In this document: positions 58,174 to 58,212 of the stretch, piece by piece | Position numbering within the stretch: position 1 is the stretch's first letter | How the letters are laid out: the number at the start of each line of letters is the position of its first letter | Assembly: GCA_910577035.1 (NCBI GenBank) | Contig: CAJTKW010000024.1 | Span: 1 to 58,212 of the forward strand | Reading direction: 5' to 3' | DNA from: an uncultured Acetatifactor sp. | Lineage (GTDB): Bacteria; Bacillota; Clostridia; Lachnospirales; Lachnospiraceae | DNA length: 58,212 nt | Program-made: the position numbers and the translations under genes | The notes under the pieces: model-generated | The model's input: only the letters and a program-made list of their open reading frames with translations | Databases searched by the model: none | What the model was told of the DNA's origin: nothing

Positions 58174-58212
58174 ACTGCACTGAAAAAATGAATATGCCTA
58201 TTAAAAGTACCA

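Overview
The window looks like a chromosomal segment of a gut Lachnospiraceae-type Firmicute (Clostridia). Reasons seen in the sequence: strong Gram-positive Shine-Dalgarno sites, LytTR two-component systems, a proline T-box leader, WhiA, HPr kinase, a Crh-like HPr, MecA, type 3 ProS, class B sortase and DacF, with moderately high GC and C/G-rich third positions. No rRNA, tRNA, CRISPR array or insertion sequence was found.

Layout. 1-905: one end of an integrative element (start of a ParA-type ATPase, a 60-aa protein, a DUF6075-like protein) abutting a 3' remnant of a cyclophilin gene. 1328-4851: minus-strand operon of a LytTR response regulator, a GHKL kinase, a stand-alone LytTR protein and sortase B; the regulator carries ten 5-residue tandem repeats inside its receiver domain. 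4997-9516: an orphan solute-binding lipoprotein followed by a Cache-HAMP-PAS-GGDEF-EAL protein. 9851-14986: beta-mannosidase and GH95 alpha-fucosidase. 15308-17671: a second, unusually long solute-binding-like lipoprotein.

17757-28969 is a minus-strand housekeeping block: ftsH, uvrC, then hprK-glcK-murB-rapZ-whiA-HPr-lipid kinase, then fba with its own promoter. It gathers the carbon-catabolite sensors (HPrK/P, a Crh-like HPr with Glu at position 15, glucokinase) with cell-wall regulators (RapZ, MurB, WhiA). A repeat-rich divergent region (29147-29352) separates ftsH from a DUF1846 gene and pyrG. 32623-39557 holds yitT, trmB, dacF, a DEDDh exonuclease coupled to an esterase, and proS behind a proline T-box.

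39811-43422 encodes an asymmetric heterodimeric ABC exporter, 43583-46041 MecA and a chemoreceptor. 46308-49484 is a decaying LacI-linked carbohydrate locus (discoidin-like protein, broken GH9, ThuA-like protein, a gene tail), divergent from its LacI regulator at 49729. 51143-52480 is a FIST sensory protein with a 66-aa partner. 52634-58120 is a second LytTR/GHKL system followed by a two-gene ABC exporter, with a 21-bp RNA hairpin between the kinase and the transporter genes.

Best leads for unusual biology: the repeat-expanded receiver domain, the wobble-paired hairpin with its leader ORF, the Glu15 HPr in the hprK-whiA cluster, the solute-binding-protein/c-di-GMP pair, and the palindrome-bearing 28-bp repeat array.
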